64,000 bases of DNA from Gnetum montanum (Eukaryota; Streptophyta; Gnetopsida; Gnetales; Gnetaceae): positions 173,659 through 237,658 of the forward strand of contig MNCI01026483.1 in NCBI GenBank assembly GCA_015680685.1, in the 5' to 3' direction. Of the stretch, positions 22,867 to 33,180 are shown piece after piece (the first letter of the stretch is position 1; the number at the start of each line of letters is the position of its first letter). A program made the position numbers and the translations under genes. The notes beneath the pieces are model-generated. The model made no database searches. It worked only from the letters and a program-made list of their open reading frames with translations, and was not told the origin of the DNA.

Positions 22867-23089
22867 CATTTTAGTTCTGAAGTTTTTTTTTTGGTGTTTT
22901 TCGACTTAGATTTATACTGGAACTGTAACTTGAAAATTGTGGAATGAACAGAGACGGTTGATTGTATGTAATGACTATATAAATATTTTTTTGTTGAACA
23001 TGGCGTAGAAATGTAAAAATATTTTGGTTTGTTTTCTATTTTAAGTGTATTACGAAAATGTGATTATAAAAGTAAAGCGAAAAGCATGC
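22867..23089 (+). other. 3' UTR of the element B opposite-strand gene
   Basis: AT-rich, with TATAAATATTTTTTT near 22978 and TGTAAAAATATTTTGG near 23015 as possible poly(A) signals. No ORF. Confidence 0.5.
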
Positions 23090-23390
23090 ATTAGTTTATG
23101 GCCATTTCGGGCCCCATGCGTAGTTTATGGCCATTTCGGGCCCCTTGCGTAGTTTATGGCCATTTCGGGCCCCTTGCGTAATCAGGACATGTTTTGGAGG
23201 ACGTGGATAGATTTCTCGGTCAACCGATCGTTGCTGATCGTGGCTAGTTTTATGTCATTGCAGACATGATAGTTTAATGTCATTTCGGACTGGGAGTGGC
23301 CTTTAATTGTTTTCCTATTTTATTGTAGTTTAGTGTCATTTCGGACTTGTTATAGTTTAACGTCATTTCGGACCAAGAGTGATAGTATCA
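23090..23390. repeat. Repeat array between the two convergent genes of element B
   Basis: Three near-identical units TAGTTTATGGCCATTTCGGGCCCCTTGCG (23093-23178), then four degenerate units with AGTTTAATGTCATTTCGGACT. It lies exactly between the 3' end of the plus-strand gene and the end of the protease frame (TGA 23388). The element A counterpart is 31725-32085. Confidence 0.9.
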
Positions 23391-23735
23391 TTTCAGTAAT
23401 TTTTTGATCTTTTTCGTCTTAATGTTAGATGATGTTTCAACAGGTATAATCCGATATTCAGCGTCTCCTTCACTGATTACATTAAACGGTTATTGTGCCT
23501 TTGACCATTACGCGTGACCCACTGAATGACTTCAAACATATAGTCGTGGCTAGTTTAATTAGTTCAGTAAGTCCTAGTTGTTCAATGATGTGGTATGGCA
23601 CAATGTTTGTCATAGCTCCATCATCTACATGGACCCTATGTATTTTAAACCGGTTTATACAGATTGTTATGAACATGGGGGCTGTTGTTACCTCATTTGT
23701 TTTCTTATCCACCTTGATGTTGTCATCATGAAAGC
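23388..23735 (-). pseudogene. Element B protease, internally deleted
   Basis: Retroviral-type aspartic protease of the Tat kind. VHVDDGAMTNIVP (near 23590-23630) carries the active-site Asp in the VDDG form usual for this group, and VKGTITV follows. It then jumps to ISEGDAEYRIIP, which in element A (SINNEGIGEYHLMLP, about 32350-32400) lies some 370 bp further on, after the second half of the protease (LILERA...). So B has lost the C-terminal half of the enzyme. A 1-nt frame change near 23735 separates it from the Pro-rich region, and TAA 23482 precedes the junction. Confidence 0.75.
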
Positions 23736-24270
23736 TAGCTGTTGGCGTTCTTTCTCCATACGTTCACGCGTGAGCCTGTCTGTAAGACGTTCTTGCATGT
23801 GGCGTGGAGGTGCAGTTGGTTTTGGCATTTCGGGTTGTCTTGGGAGTTTTACTACATATGGAGTCGGGCGGGATGACGCTTGTACAGTTGGATATGCTTG
23901 GTTAGAGGGCTGGGCAGGTACCCTAATGATGTAGGGCTTAGGTTGGGCTTGCGTTTGTGACACAGAGGCTTGGTAGTCATTGGGACTTTTGGGTATCCTA
24001 ACGACAAACGGGGCTGGTTTTGGCAAAGGTTGGACCTCAGTCGTTGCGGTCGCTGATGGCATTCGGACCACGAAGGGAGTAGGCCTAGTATGCGGAGTTG
24101 GTGCATTTAGGGGAGTGACGGGAGGGACATGCACCACATATGGCTTATCGTGTGTTGTGGTGTTAGGTGTCGTTATTGCTGGGGGCATCTAAACAACAAA
24201 TGGCTGTTGTGAAGGATGCGGTGGCTGGGGTGTGGATGTAGACGCAGAAACTGGTATGCGATCTACAAAG
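23736..24270 (-). pseudogene. Element B Pro-rich PFVVR(M/I)P repeat region
   Basis: Between the gag zinc knuckle and the protease, the frame holds about eight copies of a heptad, (P/K)(F/Y)(V/I)(V/I)(R/H/K)-x-P (QQPFVV, KPYVVHVP, TPFVVRMP, APFVVRIP, KPYIIRVP, TPYVVKLP), spaced by 15-30 residues of Pro/Thr/Ala-rich linker. It ends with a charged helix (RLTRERMEKERQQLAF). TAG at 24187-24189 splits it. Element A keeps the same repeats (33490-33750). The even spacing suggests a repeated short binding motif or beta strands; function unknown. Confidence 0.7.
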
Positions 24271-26555
24271 GGTTTGTTGGATGTTTGCTGTGTATGTTCA
24301 GGAGATACGGTGTTAATGTAGGATGGCTCAGAATCATTGTCAAGATAGATTGTACTAATGACGTACGGTGCCTCTTTAGTGTTTAAAGGATCTTTATAGA
24401 CCCCCATAGTTTGATTTTGTGGTTGGATTGGGTTTGCTTCGTCAAAGGTGATTTTACCGTCGTCAATCATCTACTGAATGTCCTGCTTCAAGTTGAAGCA
24501 GTAATCCGTTCCATGCCCTGGTCGTTGATGGTAATCGCAAAAATGATCCATCTTGAAGCCCTTGGGTATAGGAGGCTCATCCGGCATTGCCAGGCTTGGG
24601 TTCTGAACGAGTTGACAGAACCGGTCATGTCTCTGGATGGCCGTAGGAGATAATTGTTTATGTTGCATTAAACCGGCCTTTAGGAGTTGATCAAAAAGCA
24701 AGGATGGCTTCATGGGCAGGGGTGTGTATTGAGAGGGCTCTTTCCTCTCAAAATTGCGCGTACGATTTGTTGGGTTCTACTATGATGATGATTTTTGCGC
24801 GGTCGTTGGTCTGTTGTAATTAGTAGGGGTTGTCGGCGGTTTAGTTTGTTGTTGTGCCCCTGCTATCGATGCTATAGTTGTTTTAGCCTTTTCTTTATCC
24901 TTTTTAGCATGTTGATTTTTAAAGGCTAAGTAGGCAGGGTCATTGCTGTTTTGGGATGCCTCTTCTATGTTTTTAATTTGTTCAAATGCTTGGTTAAGAT
25001 TGCGTGTGTTCAGATAGTACAGCTTGGATTTAAAGAAATCGTTGACAGCCCCTTTTAAAATAGTGAGCAGGTATGTCTGGGAGATTGGCTCGTGCAGCTC
25101 ATTGAGAGCTGCACTCCACCTCTGAATAAATTTCTGGACCGGCTCAAGCGGTGCTTGCTTGACCTGAATGAGGCTATCTAGTGTGGCCTCAGGGTTCAGG
25201 TTATATTTGAACCTGGTCACGAACTGGTGTAGTAGGTCCTCCAAGGAGGAGACAGAGTTTCTTGGGAGCGCCCTATACCAATCAAGTGCTCTTCCCGCGA
25301 GGGACATGGGAAACACTCGAAGAATTGCATGGGGCCATGCCTGCAGTAGTGCGCACTCTAACCTGAATGTTATTAAATGTGCATTAGGATCTGTCTTCCC
25401 ATTGTACTTTGTTAGCGTTGGTAGGGAGACGCCTTTAGGCAAAGTTAAAGGTGGGACGGAAGAGCTGATGGGGTCATCATTGTAGAAGTCTACTACCTTC
25501 AACTCCTCGTCAGCGGCTGTTTTGAGGCGTTTTACCTCGTCAGTTAATTCTTGCATCATTTTTTTAGCATCTGCCCAATCCTGAGCATCCGGGAGCATGG
25601 TGGATTGAGCTTGTGGTACACCATATGGGTTAGACTATTGAACGGTGGGTTGAAAGGCTGAAAGTTGCGTTGTTGGCGGTTGCGTTTATGGGAAGTATGC
25701 AGTAGGTGGCGTTAGGGGTAACACATTATACAGAGGAGGCTGTTGTTGCTGTGATTGTGGCTGTGCCTGGGGTACATGAGCTGGTGGCAGCGTGTGGGGT
25801 GGTACATGGTGGTAAGAAGTTTGCTGTGACGTCGTACCCAGCATCGGCCATTGTTCGGCCGTGTTGTATGAAGGGGCTCCTTGTTGGGTTACGGCGGTCG
25901 AAGGAGGTGCATGCGTTTGGACGTGCAGGACGTAGTGGGCAGATGTGGATGTGGGTATAACGTGTGGCATTCCTATCACTTGGTGTGGGAATGTCACTCC
26001 CATGTTACCGTGAGGGGGNTGGGTCTGGGTAGTCGTAAGAGGTTGGAGGGGCATGATTCCCCCCGCGTCTAGGTGAAAGGTGGGGTTAAGGTGGTTATGT
26101 GGACTAAGGGTGTGGTAGGAGTCTTCGTGCTCCGATTGGGCAGTGAATTCGTCCTCTTCGTCCAGTTGGGGGTCCACTGTAGGTTGGTCTAATGATTGGC
26201 TCCTATGGAGAAGTAGCTACGTAAAGAGCTCAGAGAATTGTTCTGGAACGGGGATTACGTCATATGGGGAAGGGATGAACTCGTGTCCTCCCCTGTAAAA
26301 GAGTTCGAATTATTTCTTTACTTCCATTTTAGCCTGATCCACTGCCAGGCCAGCTTGTATCTTAATGCAGATAAAGTTGTACTGGTCTTGGGTTATAACG
26401 TTAGCGGCTGGATCTCTCCCTTGCAACCTCAAAGACCGACGGAGCCCCATTGTGGATTGTCCTCCCGAGTGTTGTGTGATAGACTGTTGGGAAGCCATGG
26501 TGTCCGAGACGTTAATGTTCTGGGTAGTGGCAGCAGTGGTGTTTACGGGATTCAT
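24271..26555 (-). pseudogene. Element B gag
   Basis: Start ATG at 26553-26555 (MNPV...), chosen because element A gag begins with the same residues (MNPK..., 35973) and both continue to a match at D.YNF.C.K.Q.G. A Gln/Pro-rich part (25686-26177) precedes the retrotransposon gag domain (24780-25598), which shows FPMSLAGRALDWYRALP, DLLHQFVTRF and a following coiled region. The zinc-knuckle-like CDYHQRPGHGTDYC lies at about 24500-24545. Frame stops at about 26310, 25680, 25640, 24778 and 24471 mean it cannot make one protein now. Gag would form the particle and bind the RNA. Confidence 0.85.
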
Positions 26556-26609
26556 GATGATAGATTGTGTATGTAAAACGGTTTGAGTGTGCGAAATTGA
26601 TGTACTGGG

Positions 26610-26995
26610 CAGCATACAATGTATACGCTTCAACTGGTAGCGTGTAATAGCCATATACAGTGTATACGTAGCGTATGTGGCCAGCGTAGACGAATCTACA
26701 GCGTAAGTGTGTAGCGTAGACGCTGGTCTGCGGGTAGCGTAGGCACTAGGTGTGCAGCGTAGACGCTAGGTGTGCAGCGTAGACGCTGGTCTGTGGGTAG
26801 CGTAGACGCTGAGGTGTGCAGCGTAGATGCTGAGGTAAGTGAGCAGCGTAAATGTTGGCGTAAGTGTGCAGCGTAGACGCTATGGTTTCCGATCGTGGCG
26901 TAGATATTGGAAGATTGACAGCGTAGACGCTGATAGTTGGAGGTTTAAACAGGGCAGCGAAAACGATGAGCGTAGATGCTGAGGAGCGTACAGTC
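26610..26995. repeat. GCGTAGACGCTG repeats in the element B leader
   Basis: About ten units AGCGTAGACGCTGRKGTGTGC between the PBS and the gag start, in the untranslated leader. This is the third location of the motif in B, besides the LTR U3 and the opposite-strand gene. Confidence 0.88.
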
Positions 26996-27013
26996 GAGTT
27001 GTTTAAGCGGAGG

Positions 27014-27031
27014 CCCTCCTTCTAGCGCCAA
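27014..27031 (-). other. Element B primer-binding site
   Basis: TTGGCGCTAGAAGGAGGG on the minus strand, four nucleotides from the LTR end. Elements A (36351-36370) and G (61029-61048) have the same type, TTTTGGYACTAGAAGRAGGG. I cannot name the tRNA with certainty. Confidence 0.8.
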
Positions 27032-27745
27032 TTTCTGTACCGCCTGAAATCATCGGTCCCCGGTTGGAAGGAAAAACAGAGACTGTGGGATCGCAGGACG
27101 GGCACAGATGACCCTACCTTCGCCTGAGGGCGAGCTGGAATGCATGAAGGTAGAGTACTTTGAGTGGTCCGCACGCAGATCAGACAAGGATTTCCCTGAG
27201 CGTCACCGAAGTGTTATACGCTGGGTTATGCGTAAACGGTTTAGCGGGCGTAAAACGGAGCAAACAGTGAAAACAGGGCATAAACAAAGTGTAAACAGCG
27301 TTAGTGTAAATAGGGCGTAGACAACGTATAGCGTAAACAGAGCGTAGACAACGTAAACCGTGAACAGAGCGTAGATAGCGTAAAGCGTAAACAGAGTGTA
27401 GACAGCGTAAAGCGTAAACAGGGCGTAGATAGCGTAAACAGTGTAAATGTAAACGAGCGTAAGCAGAAACAGTGTGAACACAGCGTAAACTGTAAATTGT
27501 AAGCTGTATTATGAAGTGGAGATGTAGTGGACCGGTCTAATGTAGTTGTGGCTGAACACAAGACGGATGTAAAGCCCCGGTGGGTGCAGGGAGGTGGCTG
27601 GTTCACATGGTAGGCGGAGCGTAGAGACTGTGCTCGGCGTACAGGACTTCCAGTGTAGAGGGTTTTAAGCTCTGGTTTGCAGCGTAATAGCTCTTGGGTC
27701 TACTTTTAAAAATTTTTGCCAACCTTGAAAACGCGGAAAACTAGG

Positions 27746-27755
27746 CTTTTTATAG
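27746..27755 (-). promoter_or_regulatory. TATA box of element B 5' LTR
   Basis: CTATAAAAAG on the minus strand; promoter for the genomic RNA. Confidence 0.75.
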
Positions 27756-27854
27756 GGGGAGGGTTTACCGGGAAAATCGGGTTGGGGGACATGTGGTGTG
27801 TCGACCGGGTGCGTACAATTTAGAAATATGGTACATGCTGGGCGTATACATTAC

Positions 27855-28195
27855 ATTAGGCCGGCGTATACGCTGGACTTACTAGGCGTGTGAGCTTGGG
27901 TGGACACTGGGGCGTATACGCTGATGGATGTTGGCGTATACGCTGGGGCGTATACGCTGATGGATGCTGGTGCATACGCTGGGGTGTATACGCTGATGGA
28001 TGCTGGCGCATACGCTGGGGCGTATACGCTGATGGATGCTGGCGTATATGCTGATGGATGTTGGACGTCGACTTGCTTCGATTCTTGCTCCCGTTACACC
28101 TGCTGAGTGTACATGTGAGGCGTGTACGCTGGGCATCGGGCGTATACGCTGGGGCGTATATGTTGAAAATGCCGGGCGTACACACTCGGCGTATA
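27855..28195. repeat. GCGTATACGC palindrome array in the element B 5' LTR
   Basis: Four to five 36-bp units plus flanking single palindromes; same array as 12785-13165 with unit-number differences. Confidence 0.9.
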
Positions 28196-28342
28196 CGCTG
28201 ACACAACACTTAGTAAAAACCAAATGTTTCGATCCTCGAAATTACCATGTGTGACTTCAAATGTAACCAAAGTCTTCTGTGGGTCACGGGGATCTGCTTC
28301 TTGTTGGACAAGCGCTAAGCTCAAAATTTTTGTGGTGTTTCA

Positions 28343-31300
28343 CCACCTAGGATTGTATATTATGCCAAAGGGCAAGTGCTCTTACTTTTCATTATTGCTC
28401 ATTGTTATTGGCCATGTTAGATTTTCTATCTATTGACTACAGATGTATAATTCCATGTTTAAAGTTAATAATGAGGGACTCTATGGTGAGATAGGGGCTC
28501 TTGCGTTGACCTGTACGACACTAGAGGTATTTTCCTCTAGTTTGAGCTTTCGAGAAGCCATTATTGAATAGGTGGAAAAGAACTTAGGGAACTACCCCAC
28601 TCAGTGCCCAAAGACATTTGAGTGGTGCTAGATCTACGATTGGCTTGATGAGGGATGGGCTAGCGGTAAGCCTATCTTCAGAGAGCTTGTTGTGCCACCA
28701 CCTTCATCATGTAGACTGTTTGTTCCACGTGGGTGTTTGTTATGTTGGCTTGAATTTTATTGCTTGTTCTCATGCACCCATTGATTGCATGATGCTAATG
28801 TTGTGTTTGACTATGTTACAACTACTATTGCTTTAGGAGAGGTGACAGTGGTCACCACTAGCCATAGTAAGATCACCCTCATTATGAAGTACAGTGATGT
28901 AGAGGAGGCACAGAAGTGGCTATGCCATCAGGTCTTAGAGGCTTTAACTGGTTAGCTTACATGTGCTAGGTTGATGGACCTTTTCTTGGCCCTTAGCCAA
29001 AGCACTCCAGTGGCCGAGATGGTGACTATTGTTGACTCCTTTAGTCGTGATGCCCACTACTTTTTCACTCATGTGCATAGAGTGAGGGTAGTCTTGGACC
29101 TCAGTGATGCTTTATTTACTAACTTCTTTAGCCTCTCCTCTAAGGGCCTGTCAATCATTGACAAGTCCAACCAAAAGGTGGACCAGAGGAAAGAGATCAA
29201 AGAGTGGCTAGGAATCACTCACTCTCATAAGGCATCATGGTTGGAAATGTGTGTGTGCCTAAGGTTCAAAGGCTTTATCCTCTTTTTCATGCTTGTGCCT
29301 TTCCTATGCTACTCTTCCAAGGAAAGGTCCTTGGGGTGGAGCAGGTGTGGATGGTGCGAGAGGTCATAGAGAAGGAAACTAGGTTTAATTAGGCATCCTC
29401 TATCATTGTCAGACTATAGGTAGAGATTACTAGGCTTCACCAAAACATCCATGCAAGGTATCACTTTCACTTTACATTCTTTATAGCCTATTTGTGAAGG
29501 CTTGCAAAGTTCTTGGTGATTAGGGATAATGGGCGTTGGGTTGTGTAGGATCATGAGCAGCTGTCCAAGCCATTGAGTAAGCACTTGTTCACCACCACTC
29601 GTGCATAGGACCCTCTAGAGGGTATTGAGAAGTTGTATTCAGTTACGATGAAGGCACATCTAGGGAGGTCATAGTCACATTATTCCTATGACAATGTGGG
29701 CAAGTATCTGCCAACTATTGTTGGGAATGTGAATAGGGTTGAGTGATACATTGTAGAGATGGTGGGATCCTCCAAGGAAAAAATTAAGAGGCTATGCTCA
29801 AAAAAGGAGACTCCCCCTATGGTTGTACAAGTAGGCATTAAGAAAGTTTACCTTAAGATACCCACATTCCATTTGGTGGTTGCAGGTCAGTGTACATCAT
29901 AGATGCATTTGGCTTATGTTTTTTCTTGTTATGCTAATAATAGTATGATATATTTGTGAGTTAGGTAAGAGGGTTGCTAAGGAAGTAGTGGTAGTGATAG
30001 TAGAGGCAATAGACATGACCCCTCCTCAGGTTGAAGAGGACGTAGCACGTAGGATAGAGCTATCAGAGGCCCTAGAGATCTACCAATAGTTTGATGTGGA
30101 GGGATTGTTCCACCCTGAGGGTAACTTCACCAACATCTTCGATGGTGTGTAGTTAGGAGATCCACCCACGTTAACATTTGAGGGATTGCTGGGTGAGAAT
30201 TTTGTGTTACCATCTACTCTTACCCTTTGCTCTTAAGCCTTTAACTACTTAGTTATTACTAAGTGTTGTGTTGTGCTATTTTGTAGTCTTAGATTTTCCT
30301 ACCAGCTATCCACCACCAATGCCTGCCCACTACATGAAACCATGGGTAGAGACACTAGATAAAATTCATCATGGAGGACATGGTGGACCACATATAATAG
30401 GTGGATCCTAAACTTAGTATGTATGTCATTTTGTTTAAACTATTTTACTAATTCCATGCTTACTCTGTTGGCAATATTGGTTTGTTTCTTGTATGCTAGT
30501 AGGCTCTAAACTTCGTTGGGATCCAAAATAGGTAGCTCATGTGGATGCCATCCCTGAGAATCCCCCCAAGATGGAGCAGGTGCCTTGTCATGTGTACGAG
30601 GAAGTGAGCAAGTGCATGCTTTCTAGTGTGAAGGCACTGTGGACCTGTAGGTGTTTGAATGAACACTTATGAAAACATTTTCATAAGCTCTAAGAGACAT
30701 TGGTGAGCCTGACCATAAAGAATGAGGATCTCTAATCTCGTTATTATTTCTTGTTAACTTGGGCATAGGGGGATAGTACTTGGTAGACATCAGAGATTGA
30801 TTATGCCAAATACTAGTTGATAATCTAAGGAAAGAATGAGGCTACCCAGGAGATCATCAAGCAGAGGTTGTAGATGGATTTGCACTCTCAAAAAAATCAA
30901 GAGTGGAAAAGCTTTAGTGTAAAGGTGTGCAAGTGGGGACATATGCAAAAGGATCACAAGCACCACTACAAGCATGAGTGGGATTCCTATTTATAATAGC
31001 TCAAGGATGAGTTTGTGAAGGCTCGTTGCCTTGAGATGTTTGTTAAGGCAATTGGTGAGAGTTGGGCCCTCAAACTGTTTACTCAGCATACAGTGGTTAG
31101 TGGCTCTCTAGAGATAGAGATTACCTTTTCCTTAGGGGAGACTTCTATGGCCACCTTTTCTATGCAACCTCCTACATGGACCATTGTGGATGAGGACAAG
31201 ACCCTTGTGGATGTTAACTTTAGCCATGAGGACTAGATGTGGTTATCAGAGGTCGAGATCCTCCAATGCTTGGAGGAGAGCCTTGATAGATTGCCCCCAG

Positions 31301-31500
31301 AGTTCAATGCATGACCCTCTTGGGTTAGTTTTGCTTTTGTTTCTTATGCTTTTTATGTGTCATGTTTGCATGTTAATTTTGTATTTTAGTTTTACACTTG
31401 TTAGTTAATTTGGTATTTTGTATTACTTTTGAGTAGGCACCAAGTGATGCTACAAGCCCTAGCAAAGTAGTAGAGGAGGAGGAAGAGGAGCCTTGACCCC
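28343..31500 (+). pseudogene. Element A opposite-strand gene, 3' part
   Basis: Continues 9742-11964 after the element B insertion. Segments match the B gene in order: near 28440 the exon 3 start after TACAG; 28840-29250 matches exon 4 (AEMVTIVDSFSRDA against AEMIGIVDSFDKSA); 29590-29880 its end (PLEGIEKL); GTTGCAG|GTCAGT at about 29885 gives an intact form of the donor that B has lost; 30000-30190 the acidic exon; 30540-31290 the coiled-coil exon (QVP..VYEEV, VKA.WTCR); 31435-31495 the tail. Stops are many and no long frame survives. Retention of exon order and intron positions shows that the gene is an old, fixed part of this family. Confidence 0.78.
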
Positions 31501-31724
31501 CGCTAAACACCACCAACTAAGCAGACCTAATGTAGCCCTACTGTTGGGAAATTTTGCAATTTGGCCATTTTTGTCACATGGTCATGCTATGTACTCCTAT
31601 TGATAGAGTTATAATAAAACTTATACTTTTTGCCATGAGGATTGTGTGTGAAACTTCATGTTTATCTTGTTGACTGTTTAATGTGGATAATGTAGCTAGT
31701 TGATGCAAATAGGCTCCTTGTGGG
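31501..31724 (+). other. 3' UTR of the element A opposite-strand gene
   Basis: AT-rich, ATAATAAAACTTATAC near 31610 is a possible poly(A) signal. No ORF. Confidence 0.4.
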
Positions 31725-32085
31725 CCTTATGCTAGTTTAAGGTCATGGTGGAAGGGCCATTGCTAGTTTAAGGCCATTTTGGACCACAAATAAAAAGGAA
31801 AGTGTTGCTAGTTTTTGGTTGTGGTGGGCTGCAAGGTAGTAATTTTAAGGCCATGGTGGGCCATGTGCTAGTTTAACGCCTTTTTAGGCAATGGCAATGC
31901 GAGAAAGGTTGCTAGCTTAAGGCCATGGTAGGCCGTGTGCTAGTTTATGGCCTTTTTGGGCCATGGCAATGTAAGAAAGGTTACCAGTTTAAGGCCATGG
32001 TGGGTTGTACACTAGTTTAAGGTCTTTTCAAGTTGTAATGATGAAAAGGTTGCTAGTTTTAGGTCATGGTGGGCAACCTTTTTTT
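31725..32085. repeat. Tandem array between convergent genes of element A
   Basis: About nine units of GCTAGTTTAAGGCCATGGTGGGCCAT / GCTAGTTTATGGCCTTTTTGGGCCATGGCAATG, 30-45 bp each. Same place and core as 23090-23390 in B. Confidence 0.9.
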
Positions 32086-32299
32086 GTGATTTTGAATTTT
32101 ATAATTTTTATGTATTTTAATGTTTTTTTAATGCATAGGAAAGCTAAATGAAAATGAATAAGTGAAAAGGATAAATGCATAATAAAATAAACAATGTGAA
32201 ACACAAGGAACCATGCGAAATGCAAGTACACAAATAAAAGGTAAATGGGACATGCAAAGACCAAGGGCAGGTAGGCACCTAGCCTGTGTTGAACTAAAG

Positions 32300-33180
32300 G
32301 GATGCCTTAGTCATGTAGTTGCTTCGTAAACTAGTGTGGATTAGGAGGTGCATAGGCGTAGGGAGCATAAGGTGATATTCGCCTATACCTTCATTGTTGA
32401 TGCTAAAGGGTAGTTCTACTCATAGAGCTTCCTCGGGAAGGGTATCAACATTTTTTGGCTCTTCTGATGGGTCTACCGAACAAGATTGACCCTTGTCCTC
32501 CATGGGCAACATGTCATTGAGGAACTCTACTTACGACCCTTGGTCTACGTCAATGTTGTTGATGGTTAGAGGGACCACATTATCATCATGTATGATCACT
32601 TATCCACCTTCGTATGGAAGGTGGATCTCTTGGTGAATGGGTGAGGAGATGGCCTGTAATTAGGCTAGCTAGGCTCTTTCCAAAATTAGGTTGAACCCAA
32701 CCATCTCCTTGATGATAATGAATTTGACTATAGTGGGGAATTACTCCCCTAGCACGAAGGCTATCATGACTGTTCCCTTCACAACAACACATGACTTGTT
32801 AAAGGACTTGAGGCATGTTGTCTTTGTGGCCTAGATTTGGTTGGTGAGATTAAGCTTCTTAATGACTGGGAATGGGATGATGTTAGTCGTTGCCTTGTTG
32901 TCGATGTGCACCTAGTGAATCTTGCATTGCCCTATGTAGATGGTTATAAACATTAGTGTAGTGGTGACTTGACCCTTTTTAGGGTCAACCTTGATTTCCT
33001 CATCACAAAATGCTAGAGGTGTTGAACCCAATTCTTGAGGTGAAGGAGGAAGCATCACAGTGTGGATGGTTTGTTCATCCACTAGGATGTCCTGCTTGAT
33101 AGGAATGGAGGCCAACATGTGAACCAGTACTTCATGGTGAGTGGCGAAGGTCATCATGAAGTTGTACAAGCTCAAGGTTG
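32300..33180 (-). pseudogene. Element A protease, full length but broken
   Basis: Minus frame from about 33175: EEIKVDPKKGQVTT, MFITIYIGQCKIH, then the active-site region VHID...TNIIP (DDG altered), VKGTV and LILERA. It then has a C-terminal part with SPIHQEIHLPYEGG, and ends near 32300 after NNEGIGEYHL. The second half is what element B lacks. Several TAG and TGA codons interrupt it. It processes the polyprotein in active relatives. Confidence 0.7.

Larger units (their letters stand above)
11965..28342 (-). mobile_element. Element B: Tat-like Ty3/gypsy retrotransposon carrying an opposite-strand gene
   Basis: 16,378 bp with LTRs 11965-13297 and 27036-28342, TSD CCACC, PBS beside the right LTR and PPT beside the left. 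Minus-strand order is: 5' LTR, leader with CpG repeats, gag (from 26555), Pro-rich repeat, protease (ends 23388), repeats, a plus-strand gene (18665-22866), repeats, RT-RNaseH-archaeal RNase H-integrase (18290-14735), repeats, PPT, 3' LTR. Pol has only a handful of stops, all single transitions in type. In the first 125 bp the two LTRs differ at nine sites, all transitions, so B is younger than A but not recent. Confidence 0.93.
27036..28342 (-). repeat. Element B 5' LTR
   Basis: 1,307 bp, TGTACCGCC...GTGTTTCA on the plus strand, paired with 11965-13297. TATA (CTATAAAAAG, minus) at 27746-27755; GCGTATACGC array 27855-28195; GCGTAAACAG tract 27236-27485. The right flank CCACC matches the left TSD. 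Confidence 0.95.
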
